Notes: generated by a model from the sequence alone, not told the origin. Positions 40,837-50,385 are shown, counted from the stretch's first letter. The stretch is 64,000 nucleotides of DNA from Eubacterium sp. (GCA_017450645.1 JAFSTE010000011.1:1-64000), one strand, 5' to 3'. Made by a program: numbers and translations.

Positions 40837-42723
40837 TTACGAATCAATATCTGTATCGGTTTCAAAGTAGCGTGAGCCGAGCCAGGTCTGCTTAATCTTA
40901 TAGCCTTTTTCAAGCTTCTCCATTACATCTGCGCTGTCGTCAGAAGCGAGAGCCTGCTGAGCTGTGTACTTCCATACAGGGTATTTACCGTGACCTTCAA
41001 AGTAGATGATATGATAACCGTACTTAGTCTGTACGATATCTACATCGCCGTCCTTACGCGAGGAGTCGAAGCACCAAGCGTTAAAGGTCGGTACCATCTG
41101 GTTCGGTACAACATTTTCATAAAGTCCGCCGTCTTCAGCGTTACCGTCGGAAGAATACTTTTTAGCAAGCTTTGCAAACGAGTCGGAGGTCTTGTCGCCC
41201 TTCTTGTACTCTGCGAGAACTTTTTTAGCCTTTTTAAGAGCCTTCTTCCACTGCTTAGCAGTAGCGTCTACGGCTTCTGTTTTGTTGCCGTCCTCATCAG
41301 TCTCTGTTTCGGGAGCGATAAGAATATGACGAACATTTACGGTCTGAGTATCGGACATACGAGCCTTTTTAAGCATATAAACTACAGATGTGGAATACTG
41401 TTTGATGTCGCCCGCTTTTCTCTTAGAGGAATAAATCCAGTCAAGACCTGAATAGGTGTGCTCTTCCTCTTCGCCCTCTTCGTGCTCATGCTCGTCAGCC
41501 TGCGCGATAGCAGCGCCGAGGCTGTTCTGGAAGGTAGACCTTGTAATCTCTTTATAAGTAGTTTCAACAGGGTTCTTAAATGCATTCTTCTCGAACTTCT
41601 CTTCCGAGTCGGTGTACTTAGAAGCGAGCTGTGCAAAGTTAGAGCCGTCGGACTTAAGCTCTTTTACAAAGTCCTTAGCGTCGTCCTCGCTGTCGCACTC
41701 AAAGAACATACAGTCAACAACCACAAGGTCATCCTTGTTCTCTTTTTTATACTTATTGTAGTCGGCGTTAGAATAATCCTTTTTGTTAAGCTCTTCCTGA
41801 TACTCGGTCTTGTAGTTTTCGGAGATATAGCTAATCTCAGCCTCGTGTCTGAACAGCTTTTCGTCAACGCCCTTACCCATAGCTGCGGTAAGGTAACCGC
41901 TTAATGTATAACCGTAGCCCTTAGCAGTTTCTTCGTAATTGTCAAGGGTTTCTTTAAGCTCTTTCTTCTGGTCCTTGGTGATACTTGGCTCTTTGCCGTC
42001 GTTAGCCTTAACAGCCTCGTAATAATAGATATATGTATCCTTAATATTCTCAAGCACTTCGTCGTGGATTTTATCAGCCCAGGTAACGGTGTCGCCGTCA
42101 TCATTAGTTGTAGTCTGGTCCTTAAGCTTCTTGTCGAAGTCTACGGAGTCCTCGCTCATATCGATGCCGTACTGAGCGTACTGCTCCTGATTAGAACGAA
42201 GGTTATTGTAGTAAAGTGCAAAATAGTAGTTATAGGTTGCAACCTTAACTCTGTGCTTCTCGCCGTCGCCGTCGGTGATTACCATACCTGTAAAGGTTTT
42301 TTGAGGTACAGAAAGCGTTGACATCAGACCGTGACGAACTGCACCTGTAGCAACATAGGTTACAAGCAGCGCAACGACAAGCACTACTGCAACGCACGTA
42401 GTGATACATTTTTTGGTGTTTTTAGCCATAGGGATGGTCATACCGTCAGCGCTTTTTTTGATAGCATCAAGCTGCGCCTGAAGCTCGTCCCTCTTTGCAC
42501 GAAGCTTATTCTTAGCCTTTTCGTCTTTTTCGTCTGCAATCTGTTTTTTGAGCTCATCAATCTCGTCGGAAAGCTCTTTTTTCTTAGCATCTGCTTTTTC
42601 TTTTTTTGCCTTGAGCTTATCGGCTTTTTTATCCTCTTTAGCCTTAAGCTTTTCGGCCTTCTTTTCCTCTTTGTCGAGGGATTTTACTTCCTCGGTCTTG
42701 AGTTCTTCTTTTTCTTTCGCCAT
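40837..42723 (-). CDS. Membrane-anchored PpiC/parvulin-type peptidyl-prolyl isomerase (paralogue 1)
   Basis: 628 aa from ATG 42723 (AAGGATG upstream). The cytoplasmic N-terminal about 110 residues are a Lys/Glu/Ala coiled coil, followed by one membrane helix (near CITTCVAVVLVVALLVTYVATG). The large outer part has a SurA-like helical region and a C-terminal parvulin domain (VRHILIAPETE, FAKLAKKYSSDGNAEDGGLYENV, VQTKYGYHIIYFEG). It resembles PrsA but is helix-anchored, not lipid-anchored. It probably folds secreted proteins. The gene lies 80 bp after its paralogue. Confidence 0.87.
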   Translation of the reverse strand: MAKEKEELKTEEVKSLDKEEKKAEKLKAKEDKKADKLKAKKEKADAKKKELSDEIDELKKQIADEKDEKAKNKLRAKRDELQAQLDAIKKSADGMTIPMAKNTKKCITTCVAVVLVVALLVTYVATGAVRHGLMSTLSVPQKTFTGMVITDGDGEKHRVKVATYNYYFALYYNNLRSNQEQYAQYGIDMSEDSVDFDKKLKDQTTTNDDGDTVTWADKIHDEVLENIKDTYIYYYEAVKANDGKEPSITKDQKKELKETLDNYEETAKGYGYTLSGYLTAAMGKGVDEKLFRHEAEISYISENYKTEYQEELNKKDYSNADYNKYKKENKDDLVVVDCMFFECDSEDDAKDFVKELKSDGSNFAQLASKYTDSEEKFEKNAFKNPVETTYKEITRSTFQNSLGAAIAQADEHEHEEGEEEEHTYSGLDWIYSSKRKAGDIKQYSTSVVYMLKKARMSDTQTVNVRHILIAPETETDEDGNKTEAVDATAKQWKKALKKAKKVLAEYKKGDKTSDSFAKLAKKYSSDGNAEDGGLYENVVPNQMVPTFNAWCFDSSRKDGDVDIVQTKYGYHIIYFEGHGKYPVWKYTAQQALASDDSADVMEKLEKGYKIKQTWLGSRYFETDTDIDS

Positions 42724-42803
42724 TTTAAATACATCCTTTATATAGGTTTTTTTAAACATCCACAACATTTTACAATATTATGGAAAAAATTACAAGTGTA
42801 GAT

Positions 42804-44882
42804 TTATTCAGCCTCTGCCGATTGTGCAGCTCCCTCTGATTCGTGGTCGTGCTCATCCTCGGCAACGTCCTGGTCGGTACCGAGATTTACAGCCTGGTCA
42901 GCAGAAGATGCTTCCTCGTTAGTTTTTTCTTCAGGCTTAGCTACGGTAGTTTTTTCCATAGCCTTTTTGTGCTTAACGATTTCAAACGAGTCGATGAAAT
43001 CTTCGCCCTTCTGGTCGAGAACGGTTTTTTCACAATCCTGATAGTAGGACGGAACATCCTCGATAAAGAACATAATGTGGTAGCCGTAATCGGATTTAAC
43101 GATACCCGTATCGCCGTATTTTCTCGACTTATCGGTCGACCATTTTTCAAAGGTCGGAACCATATCGCCGAGTCCTACGCCCTCGTAAAGTCCGCCGTAA
43201 TTACCGCTCTGGCCGTTAGAGGTTGACTCGGTGTCATCCGAATACTTTTCTGCAAGGAGTGAGAACGCGTACTCTGTCTTATCGCCGTCTTTGTACTCCT
43301 TAAGGATTTTGTTAGCTTCCTTCTTAGCGTCAGCCCAGGCCTTTTTAGTATAGGTTTTAGTAGCGTTTTCTTCGCTTTCGGACTTGTCGTCGGACGACTC
43401 GGGAGTAATAAGGATATGTCTTACTGAATATGTTTCGTCGTCGTCAAGGTGAGGCTTGCCAACCTTAAAGATAATGTAAACAACTGCGTTTTCGCTATCT
43501 GTAACGGTTGTGCAGCTCTTAACCTTAGTCTTATCGTTAAACAGCCAGGTTACAGCTTCGTTAGTAAAGGAGGTGTCGCTCTTTTTAATATCAATTTCGA
43601 TATTGCTCGAAATTGCTTCGGCGCACTCGTCCTTAGTCTGGAAGTAGCCGGCGTTTACATACTGCTCGATAAGCTCGCTGCAAGCCTTGGGGATTACGAG
43701 CTTCATATCCTTAACGCTCTTAATATCCTTAGCGTACTTCTTAGCCTTTTTCTCAGCCTTTTCCTTAGCGGTAGCGTCATCGGGATTATAAGGAATAGGA
43801 ATATAAGCCATCTTGATTACAGTGTAATCGTCCTCGTGCTTATCAAAGTAAGCGTTAACTTCTTTTTCGGTAGGCTTATTTTCGATAAGGAACTGTCTGT
43901 AATAGTTATTAGCGATATACGCCTGGGTGAGCATCTTTTTAATAGTAGCAAGCCCGCAGTAATTACCGTAGGTCTGCTGTATATACTCGTCAACCGACAT
44001 ATCGCTGTCGCTTGCGGTAGACTTAAGGCTCTTGATGTTTTCCTTAATGCTCTTTTCCTGCTCTTTTGTAAGGGTAACGCCGTTTTCAACGCCCGACTGA
44101 TAAAGAGCAAGAATATACTGCAGTCTGTCTAAAGTGTCGCTCTTAAAGAGCTTAGCCCAGGTAACGGTTTTACCGGTTTTCTGGTCGGTAGTAGTCTGCT
44201 TGTCGTAGCTCTTAGTGGTATCAATCTGATAATAGCCCTGCTGAGCGTATGAGAGATAGTTCTGGAAGATAGTATTATAGTAGTAGTTATACATACCGAT
44301 AGATACATCTTCGTCGCCGACGGTAATAGCAACATTACCGGGGTTCATCTTTTCCTCAGCGTTAGGAACGGTGTAGTAACGCCAGCCGAACAGGAACAGA
44401 ACTACGATACAAATGAGTCCCACAAGCGCGCCGCAGATAAATTTAGCCGCGTTCTTTTTACCCTTGGCAGAGGTCTTGGAGGTAGCTTTGCTCTCCTTAT
44501 CCTCTTCTTTTTTAGCGGAGGGTCTTTCTCTTGTTTCAAACGCGCTGCCCTTCTTAGGCTTTTCGGGCTTGTCTTCTTTCTTTTCCTCAGGCTCTTCTGC
44601 TTCTTCGGTTTCTTCCTCAGCTTCAGCCTCGGTTTCAGCCTCGGTTTCGGGCTCTTCCTCGTCCTCGGAGAAGCTTACCTCGGTTTTAGAGATATCTTCT
44701 TCGTTACCGGGAAGCACTATCTCGAACTCGTCGTTTTCAACAACGGTATTTTCGAGAGTGTGAGCAGTAGCCTCGAACTCCCAGTTATCGTTATCCTCTA
44801 ACTTTATTTCTCCCGGAGAGAACTCTTCATTTGACAAAGCCTTTTCTTCATCAAATTCGTTGTTCTTAGTTTTGTCAGCCAT
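42804..44882 (-). CDS. Membrane-anchored PpiC/parvulin-type peptidyl-prolyl isomerase (paralogue 2)
   Basis: 692 aa. It has the same plan as paralogue 1, but the cytoplasmic N-terminus (about 150 residues) is very acidic with EAETEAEAEEE runs. One membrane helix (KFICGALVGLICIVVLFLFGW) and an outer chaperone part with a parvulin domain follow (VRHILITPESS, LLAEKYSDDTESTSNGQSGNYGGLYEGV, VKSDYGYHIMFFIED). Both parvulin domains keep the GGLYE and YGYHI motifs. Its own sigma-A promoter lies upstream. Confidence 0.87.
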   Translation of the reverse strand: MADKTKNNEFDEEKALSNEEFSPGEIKLEDNDNWEFEATAHTLENTVVENDEFEIVLPGNEEDISKTEVSFSEDEEEPETEAETEAEAEEETEEAEEPEEKKEDKPEKPKKGSAFETRERPSAKKEEDKESKATSKTSAKGKKNAAKFICGALVGLICIVVLFLFGWRYYTVPNAEEKMNPGNVAITVGDEDVSIGMYNYYYNTIFQNYLSYAQQGYYQIDTTKSYDKQTTTDQKTGKTVTWAKLFKSDTLDRLQYILALYQSGVENGVTLTKEQEKSIKENIKSLKSTASDSDMSVDEYIQQTYGNYCGLATIKKMLTQAYIANNYYRQFLIENKPTEKEVNAYFDKHEDDYTVIKMAYIPIPYNPDDATAKEKAEKKAKKYAKDIKSVKDMKLVIPKACSELIEQYVNAGYFQTKDECAEAISSNIEIDIKKSDTSFTNEAVTWLFNDKTKVKSCTTVTDSENAVVYIIFKVGKPHLDDDETYSVRHILITPESSDDKSESEENATKTYTKKAWADAKKEANKILKEYKDGDKTEYAFSLLAEKYSDDTESTSNGQSGNYGGLYEGVGLGDMVPTFEKWSTDKSRKYGDTGIVKSDYGYHIMFFIEDVPSYYQDCEKTVLDQKGEDFIDSFEIVKHKKAMEKTTVAKPEEKTNEEASSADQAVNLGTDQDVAEDEHDHESEGAAQSAEAE

Positions 44883-44928
44883 ATTATAAACTCCTTTAGA
44901 TATAGTAATTTTAAAAATGTACTGAGTA

Positions 44929-44957
44929 ATTATACTATATATTTATTAATAATGCAA
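44929..44957 (-). promoter_or_regulatory. Sigma-A promoter of the PpiC pair
   Basis: On the minus strand TTGCAT (44952-44957), a 17-bp spacer and a perfect TATAAT (44929-44934). Confidence 0.65.
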
Positions 44958-45027
44958 TAGTAAAATTTCAAAGCTTTAGTAATTATTTATAATTACTGTT
45001 AAATGAACCTTAAATCCTACAAAATCA

Positions 45028-45056
45028 TTGCATATCTTGTGCAATTATGGTATTAT
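45028..45056 (+). promoter_or_regulatory. Sigma-A promoter of the O-antigen-ligase-like gene
   Basis: TTGCAT (45028-45033), a 17-bp spacer and TATTAT (45051-45056), divergent from the PpiC promoter about 75 bp away. Confidence 0.55.
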
Positions 45057-45099
45057 TTGCTCGAATAGTGATATATTTTGATAATAAGGAGTGATGCTT

Positions 45100-46425
45100 T
45101 TGAAGTCTAAGCTCTGCTCAAATACCGACAAAAAGCTGTATTACTGGCTGTTATTTGTAATGGGGCCGTCAATGCTGCTGCCCGAATACATAGCGCCGCT
45201 TTTTGTATTTTTCGGTTATATAGGATTTATCGTGCACTTTAAAAAGACAGGCAGAAACGCAAGGCTCGGCGATATCGGCAAGGTTATATTTGCGTACACC
45301 GTTTTTATGCTAATATCTACAATCTGGAGCAAGGCGCATCTTGCGACGGCGCTTATTGCACTGCTTAATATGGGTTGCTTTTTGACTTATATTGCTACGG
45401 CAAATACGGTCAACTCAAAAGAAAAGCTAAAGACCGCAATCCTTGTTATTAACATCACTTCGGGCGTAATCGGGCTGATTGCGATAATCGAATTTGTGTC
45501 GTACTATATCGCGATGTACACAAGCATTGATTTTGTGTTCCCCAACCCGCTGTATTACGAAATCAACGACAAGGTATTTAAGATGTTACCCGTTGATATC
45601 GTTAACGATTTGTACGATTACAGGGCGTCGGTTAGCTTTGACAACCCGTTGATTTTATCTACATATTTAATCGTTACAACACCGTTTTGTGCCTTTGGCT
45701 CGGTGTATTACAACACCTCCAAAAACCGTAAAATAAGCAGAATTTGTCTTGTTTTATCTATAGCGGGAATCGTTACCACGCTTTCAAGAGGCGCATATGT
45801 GGCGCTCGGTCTGTCGGTGCTGATAATGCTTATGTCAAACAAGAAGCTGTTTAAAAAGCTGTTCCCGTTTTTGCTTGTTGTGGCGATATCGGTGTCGGTG
45901 GGAATATTCCTTAGATTTAAGAGTCAGTACGGCGACTTTTTCTCGTCTAACAACACACGCTTTATCGTGTGGAAAAGCTGTATTGATATGTTTATTCACC
46001 ACCCGATTCTCGGACTCGGCTGCGGAACGGAAAACATACATACCCTGCTGCGTGACACATATAATATTGACCGTGCGCATGCGCATAATCTGTTTTTGCA
46101 GATTATTACGGAGGGTGGCATAGTCGGCGGAGCATTCGGCGTAACTACTATTGTTTTTATAGTAAAAAGAGTCAAGCTCTTGTTTAAAACGAACGACGAA
46201 TTCTTTAAGCCGTACGCGGCTCTGTTCACCTCGGCGCTCGGCGGATTTGCGTTTACATCAGTCTTTGAACACACGCTTCAGAGCGCAAAGGAAATGATGA
46301 TATTCTTTGTACTAATCGGACTTCTGGAAGCTACGGCAAGGATAATGCAAAACGATGTTCAGCTCGCCGATGACGAAAAACTAACTTACGAATTAACACA
46401 AACAAAAGAGCCTGCAATCGCGTGA
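45100..46425 (+). CDS. O-antigen ligase/polymerase-like (Wzy_C) membrane protein
   Basis: 441 aa from TTG 45100 (AAGGAG 8 bp upstream; an ATG at 45094 is too close). About ten membrane helices, with the Wzy_C loop containing TLSRGAYVALGLSVL and NNTRFIVWKSCIDMFIHHPILGLGCGTENIHT, then RAHAHNLFLQIITEGGIVG with the conserved HAHN-x(5)-E/G pattern. Members ligate or polymerise surface glycans. No other glycan genes are adjacent. The end of the gene forms half of its own terminator. Confidence 0.88.
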   Translation: MKSKLCSNTDKKLYYWLLFVMGPSMLLPEYIAPLFVFFGYIGFIVHFKKTGRNARLGDIGKVIFAYTVFMLISTIWSKAHLATALIALLNMGCFLTYIATANTVNSKEKLKTAILVINITSGVIGLIAIIEFVSYYIAMYTSIDFVFPNPLYYEINDKVFKMLPVDIVNDLYDYRASVSFDNPLILSTYLIVTTPFCAFGSVYYNTSKNRKISRICLVLSIAGIVTTLSRGAYVALGLSVLIMLMSNKKLFKKLFPFLLVVAISVSVGIFLRFKSQYGDFFSSNNTRFIVWKSCIDMFIHHPILGLGCGTENIHTLLRDTYNIDRAHAHNLFLQIITEGGIVGGAFGVTTIVFIVKRVKLLFKTNDEFFKPYAALFTSALGGFAFTSVFEHTLQSAKEMMIFFVLIGLLEATARIMQNDVQLADDEKLTYELTQTKEPAIA

Positions 46426-46439
46426 TTGCAGGCTCTTTT
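46405..46439 (+). terminator. Terminator overlapping the end of the Wzy_C-like gene
   Basis: AAAGAGCCTGCAATC pairs perfectly with GATTGCAGGCTCTTT around GCGT; the stop codon TGA (46423-46425) lies in the hairpin, so the 5' arm is coding. Confidence 0.85.
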
Positions 46440-46440
46440 A

Positions 46441-46626
46441 AATGTAGAATTGAGAATTGAGAATGTAGAATTATAGTTACTCGCGCAAGCGCTCAAACAA
46501 TAAAATCAGGTGTTGACAGCGTCCCCTTGGAGCGGGCGCCAGACCCTTTTGTCAGCTGCGCTGACATTTCCCCTATCAGGGGAATCACCCTTAATTCTCC
46601 ATTTTCCATTTTACATTCTGCATTCA
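46441..46626. repeat. MITE/REP-like intergenic element
   Basis: The ends are AT-rich and imperfectly inverted (TAGAATTGAGAATTGAGAAT against the complement of CTCCATTTTCCATTTTACATTC). Inside are a TGTCAGC/GCTGACA hairpin and TTCCCCTATCAGGGGAA. There is no open frame with a ribosome site. It fills the gap between two convergent genes. Confidence 0.5.
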
Positions 46627-46863
46627 TAAAGCTTTGTACATCTTAGCAGCGTCCTCTTTAAGCGCGTGCTCGGTGACCTCAAGCACCTCATAGCTGCGGC
46701 TGCCCTGGCCGAGCGAAACAGTTATTTTGTCGCCCACCTTGACATCGTAAGAGGCGCGGGCAACCCTGCCGTTAACCTCTACCCTGCCGGCGTCGCAAGC
46801 CTCATTAGCGACGGTACGGCGCTTAATAATACGGGACACCTTTAAGTATTTATCAAGTCGCAT
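46624..46863 (-). CDS. rqcP: S4-domain RNA-binding protein RqcP (YabO type)
   Basis: 79 aa consisting of a single S4 domain: MRLDKYLKVSRIIKRRTVANEACDAGRVEVNGRVA, then VKVGDKITV. RqcP helps RqcH move during Ala tailing on stalled 50S subunits. AGGAGG lies before ATG 46863. It follows HU and mazG, matching the Bacillus yabN-yabO order with HU inserted. Homologous HslR-like function is an alternative, but the genomic position favours RqcP. Confidence 0.9.
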   Translation of the reverse strand: MRLDKYLKVSRIIKRRTVANEACDAGRVEVNGRVARASYDVKVGDKITVSLGQGSRSYEVLEVTEHALKEDAAKMYKAL

Positions 46864-46883
46864 AACGCGTCCTCCTGAAAGAG

Positions 46884-46911
46884 ATAAGGGGCTGTCAGCG
46901 ACAACCCCTTG
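46884..46911 (-). terminator. Hairpin between HU and rqcP
   Basis: AAGGGG...TGTC and GACA...CCCCTT form a stem 17 bp after the HU stop, without a good T-run. It may be a partial terminator or mRNA stabiliser that lets HU be made in excess of RqcP. Confidence 0.45.
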
Positions 46912-46927
46912 GAAAAGTTAAATTCAA

Positions 46928-47200
46928 TTATTTAACAGCATCCTTGAGAGCCTTACCTGCCTTGAATGCAGGAGCCTTTGATGCAGGAATTTCAATCTTT
47001 TCCTTAGTGCGAGGATTAAGACCTGTGCGAGCAGCACGCTCTTTAACTTCGAATGTACCGAAACCAACAAGAGATACCTTGTCGCCATCAGCGAGAGCGT
47101 CAGTGATTGCGCCGAAAACAGCTGTTACAGCAGCTTCTGCGTCCTTCTTTGAAATTTCTGCCTTTGCAGCTACAGCTGCTACGAGTTCGGTTTTGTTCAT
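46928..47200 (-). CDS. hup: HU-family DNA-binding protein
   Basis: 90 aa from ATG 47200, 8 bp after GGAGG (the earlier ATG at 47215 overlaps that site). A histone-like nucleoid protein: [25 protein letters not shown] helix pair, [26 protein letters not shown] beta arm and [15 protein letters not shown] end are textbook HU. It lies after mazG. Confidence 0.97.
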   Translation of the reverse strand: MNKTELVAAVAAKAEISKKDAEAAVTAVFGAITDALADGDKVSLVGFGTFEVKERAARTGLNPRTKEKIEIPASKAPAFKAGKALKDAVK

Positions 47201-47222
47201 AATTTTTTCCTCCATATTACGA

Positions 47223-48032
47223 TTAAATCGTATTTTTTATTTTCTTAGCCTTGTCCCACAGCTTGTCAAGTTCTTCGATAGAAGCGGACTTCATATCAAT
47301 ACCGTTTTCTTCTGCAAGCCTTTCGACCTCGATAAAGCGAGCCAGAAACTTATCGGTAGCGCCCGTAAGCGCCTCCTCGCTGTCAAGCTTTAAAAATCGC
47401 GAAATGTTTACGGCAGAAAACAGTAAATCACCGAATTCCTCCTCAATCTCCGAGCCGTCAGCGTGGTCCATAGCTATTTTTAACTCATTAATTTCTTCAT
47501 TTAGTTTTTCGAATGCACCGTCGGCGTTATCCCAGTCAAAGCCTACCTTTGCAGCCTTTTGCTGAATCTTCTGTGCGCGCATAAGAGCTGGCAGCTCTCT
47601 CGGTACAGACGCCATAGAATCGCTCTGCTTTTTAGTACCCTTCGATTTAGCCTTAGCAGCGTCCCAGCTGTTAAGTGCTTCCTCACCGTTTTCGGCTACC
47701 GTATCGCCGAAAACATGGGGGTGGCGGATAATAAGCTTATACACAACATCGTGTATAACATCGTTTATGTCAAAGTTGCCTTCTTCGCGCTCAATTTCGG
47801 AATGAAGCGCAACCTGAAGCAAGACATCTCCGAGTTCCTCCCTGAGCATATCGGGGCTTTTTTTATTTATCGCCTCGATAACCTCATAGGTTTCTTCGAT
47901 AAAGTTTTTCTTAATCGACTCGTGAGTCTGTTCCCTGTCCCAGGGACAACCGCCGGGCGAACGCAAAAGCGTAACGATTTTAACAAAGTCATCAAAGTCA
48001 TATCTTTCTTTAAATTCAAAATCGACAGACAT
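47223..48032 (-). CDS. mazG: Nucleoside triphosphate pyrophosphohydrolase MazG
   Basis: About 269 aa from ATG 48032. Two MazG domains: the first has [51 protein letters not shown] with metal-binding EExxE/ExxD, and the second [10 protein letters not shown]...[18 protein letters not shown]. It cleans up non-canonical NTPs. In Bacillus it is the C-terminal half of YabN; here the N-terminal methylase-like domain is absent. Starts at ATG 48032 or TTG 48050 are both possible. Confidence 0.93.
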   Translation of the reverse strand: MSVDFEFKERYDFDDFVKIVTLLRSPGGCPWDREQTHESIKKNFIEETYEVIEAINKKSPDMLREELGDVLLQVALHSEIEREEGNFDINDVIHDVVYKLIIRHPHVFGDTVAENGEEALNSWDAAKAKSKGTKKQSDSMASVPRELPALMRAQKIQQKAAKVGFDWDNADGAFEKLNEEINELKIAMDHADGSEIEEEFGDLLFSAVNISRFLKLDSEEALTGATDKFLARFIEVERLAEENGIDMKSASIEELDKLWDKAKKIKNTI

Positions 48033-48112
48033 AACCCTGCTCACTTTCAAAATAATAGCGCTTTAAATTACTTATCGCGCTTTAACAATAATACACTATT
48101 TTTCCTTTTATT

Positions 48113-49831
48113 TCAAGTGTTTCGAGCATTTTTTTTACTTTTTATAAAACAAAAAATTTCCTTTACATTCAGCGATTTAAACAAAAGGCACAAGATACAG
48201 AAAACAAGTGAACAAATAACAAATTCAATCAACAAATTGATTAATAAATTTTGAGAAAAATCTTCAAAAAAATTCAGTTTTTTTACAAAAAGTGTCAAAC
48301 AAATGCCTATAAAAACAGGTTTAAGTAAAATATTTTTAATTGAAAAATCTGTTTTTGTGTACTTTTTTACTATTAAAACATTCCATATTCCCATTAAAAA
48401 ATAGCCCGCTGCGCCGGAAATTACAGCGCCGAAAAGTAAAAATTTTTCGTTCTTTACAAGTATTATGTTAAAAACCGAGCGAATTATTCCACACACAACA
48501 TATGGTGTTATGCACTTTTCGGCTTTGCCTATCGCCTGGGTGCAAAAAACAGCCGTACCTGCAAGGCAGTAAAACGGCACAGTAAGCGCAAAGTATTTTA
48601 CGAGCATATTGCACCCCGAGGGTATATCGGGAGAACTTGACGAAAAGAACAGATTAAGTATTTTTTCCGACGAATTATATAGAAATATGCCGCCCCAGAC
48701 CGAGAGCAAAACGGTGTATTTATATATTTCGTTTATAAGTGAGTTAAGGCTGTTTTGGTTTTTTAATTCAAATGCGGCGCTGACCGCAGGAACTGCACAC
48801 ACGCCGAGCGCCATAGTTATACCCGGTATCAGATTTTTAAAATCCGACGCGGTTGAAAACAGTCCGAACGCATATGTTACGGCGTCGGTGTTTTCCGTCT
48901 TTGACATCGCCATCAGTTTAGCAAACGCGTGCAACACCGCGCCGTTACCTGCAAGCTTAAGGGCGTACTGCACCGTCGCGGTATCGAGAAACTGAAATAC
49001 GCTTTGTATCGCGGTGCTTATCATAATAGGCAGCGAAAACGAAAACAGCTCGCTTTGAAGGCTCTTTGTAAGCGCTTTACCTGCTCGCGGCAGTGTGGTT
49101 TTATTTATACTATGGTAAATCAGAACATATAAAAGGCTTACCACCGTACCGAGCGTTACGCCGAGCATAGCAAAAGCCGAGGTAACGGGATAAATCATCG
49201 ACAGCGCCTGCGCTTCGGTTTTAACGCTGACTCCAAGAACACAACCCGTTAAATGATACGACTCGATAAAATACGCCATAGAAAGCCTTGCCGCAAGCAG
49301 ACCGAATATCAGCTTAAACAGCGCTTCAATAGTCTGTGACACCGCGGTAGGCACCATATTCATAAAGCCTTCGTAGTATCCGCGGTATGACGCGCAAAAC
49401 GCAGAAAAAAGTATTGACGGCGTTAAAACAAGTATGGTGTAAATACTTTTCGGGGACGCGGCGACAAATACCGAGTACGGCTTTGCAAGGGCGAGCATTA
49501 TAAGCATACCTCCAAGTCCCACTTTAAAAAACAGGCGCGACGAGCCTTTTTTTAGAGCGCTCAGCGACTCGCTGTCATCACGCGCGGCGTATTTGCCTGT
49601 GAGCTTAGACAGCGCTATCGGAAACGCGCCCATTATTACCGCGTGTATCGGCAGATAGACATTATAAGCGCTTGCAAAATACCCTCTGCCAACAGCACCT
49701 ATATAGGAGGTAAGCGGGATTTTATACACCGCTCCGATTATCTTAACAATAACCGAGCTTAAAAGAAGTAAAAATGCTGAGGAAATATACCTGTTTTTGT
49801 AATTCACAAAATCACCAAAAAAATAAGACAA
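48113..49831 (-). CDS. MOP/MATE-type polysaccharide flippase (SpoVB/YabM-like)
   Basis: 572 aa with about fourteen membrane helices. The start RYISSAFLLLLSSVIVKIIGAVYKIPLTSYIGAVGRGYFASAYNVY in pieces is typical of the SpoVB/YabM lipid-II or polysaccharide flippase group. Gene order (flippase, mazG, S4 protein) corresponds to Bacillus yabM-yabN-yabO. A role in peptidoglycan or spore cortex precursor transport is likely but not proven. Confidence 0.88.
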   Translation of the reverse strand: MSYFFGDFVNYKNRYISSAFLLLLSSVIVKIIGAVYKIPLTSYIGAVGRGYFASAYNVYLPIHAVIMGAFPIALSKLTGKYAARDDSESLSALKKGSSRLFFKVGLGGMLIMLALAKPYSVFVAASPKSIYTILVLTPSILFSAFCASYRGYYEGFMNMVPTAVSQTIEALFKLIFGLLAARLSMAYFIESYHLTGCVLGVSVKTEAQALSMIYPVTSAFAMLGVTLGTVVSLLYVLIYHSINKTTLPRAGKALTKSLQSELFSFSLPIMISTAIQSVFQFLDTATVQYALKLAGNGAVLHAFAKLMAMSKTENTDAVTYAFGLFSTASDFKNLIPGITMALGVCAVPAVSAAFELKNQNSLNSLINEIYKYTVLLSVWGGIFLYNSSEKILNLFFSSSSPDIPSGCNMLVKYFALTVPFYCLAGTAVFCTQAIGKAEKCITPYVVCGIIRSVFNIILVKNEKFLLFGAVISGAAGYFLMGIWNVLIVKKYTKTDFSIKNILLKPVFIGICLTLFVKKLNFFEDFSQNLLINLLIEFVICSLVFCILCLLFKSLNVKEIFCFIKSKKNARNT

Positions 49832-49858
49832 TGCAAAGCATCGTCTTAAATACAGATA

Positions 49859-50284
49859 TTACTCGGATTCGGCAGCGTTTTCAGCTTCCTTTCTTTCTTC
49901 TCTTTCGTACTGGCGCTGTTCTTTTTTACTAAGCGACTCTACAAAAGCTGCGCGAAGCTCCGCAATCTCGGTGTCGAGAAGGTCAGCTCTTGTTTTCTGG
50001 AGCTGGATTTCCTGAAGGGCACGGTCTATTGACTCCTGCTCAACCTCTTCGCCGATGTAAGCGCTGTACTGAAGCTTACCGAACTGCTCATACGCCTTAC
50101 TGAGTTTAGTCTTAGAGTCTAAAAGCTCAATCTTTTTACGCGAAATTTCGAGCCTTTCGGCGCTCTTTTTAGTAGCCTTTTCCGCATAATTTTTAGTTTT
50201 AGTTAAAACATCCTCAAAATTACCGTGCTTTGCGCTGTTAAGCACCTCGTCAACACCGCTGATAACGTCATTAAAGTTTTTCAT
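49859..50284 (-). CDS. Hypothetical coiled-coil protein, 141 aa
   Basis: No known family recognised. Nearly entirely helical and highly charged, with AEKATKKSAERLEISRKKIELLDSKTKLSKAYEQFGKL and an acidic/basic C-terminus of EREERKEAENAAESE. There is no membrane segment. It has its own sigma-A promoter (50305-50333) and lies 27 bp upstream of the flippase gene. Confidence 0.7.
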   Translation of the reverse strand: MKNFNDVISGVDEVLNSAKHGNFEDVLTKTKNYAEKATKKSAERLEISRKKIELLDSKTKLSKAYEQFGKLQYSAYIGEEVEQESIDRALQEIQLQKTRADLLDTEIAELRAAFVESLSKKEQRQYEREERKEAENAAESE

Positions 50285-50304
50285 AGAAACACCTCTTTGA
50301 CATT

Positions 50305-50333
50305 ATTATATTACATAATCCGTTTTTTTGCAA
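50305..50333 (-). promoter_or_regulatory. Sigma-A promoter of the coiled-coil-flippase-mazG-hup-rqcP run
   Basis: On the minus strand TTGCAA (50328-50333), a 17-bp spacer and TATAAT (50305-50310), 20 bp before ATG 50284. Confidence 0.65.
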
Positions 50334-50385
50334 GTAAATAAGACAATACTTTGTAATTAATATGTATATAATAATGCAATTATGC

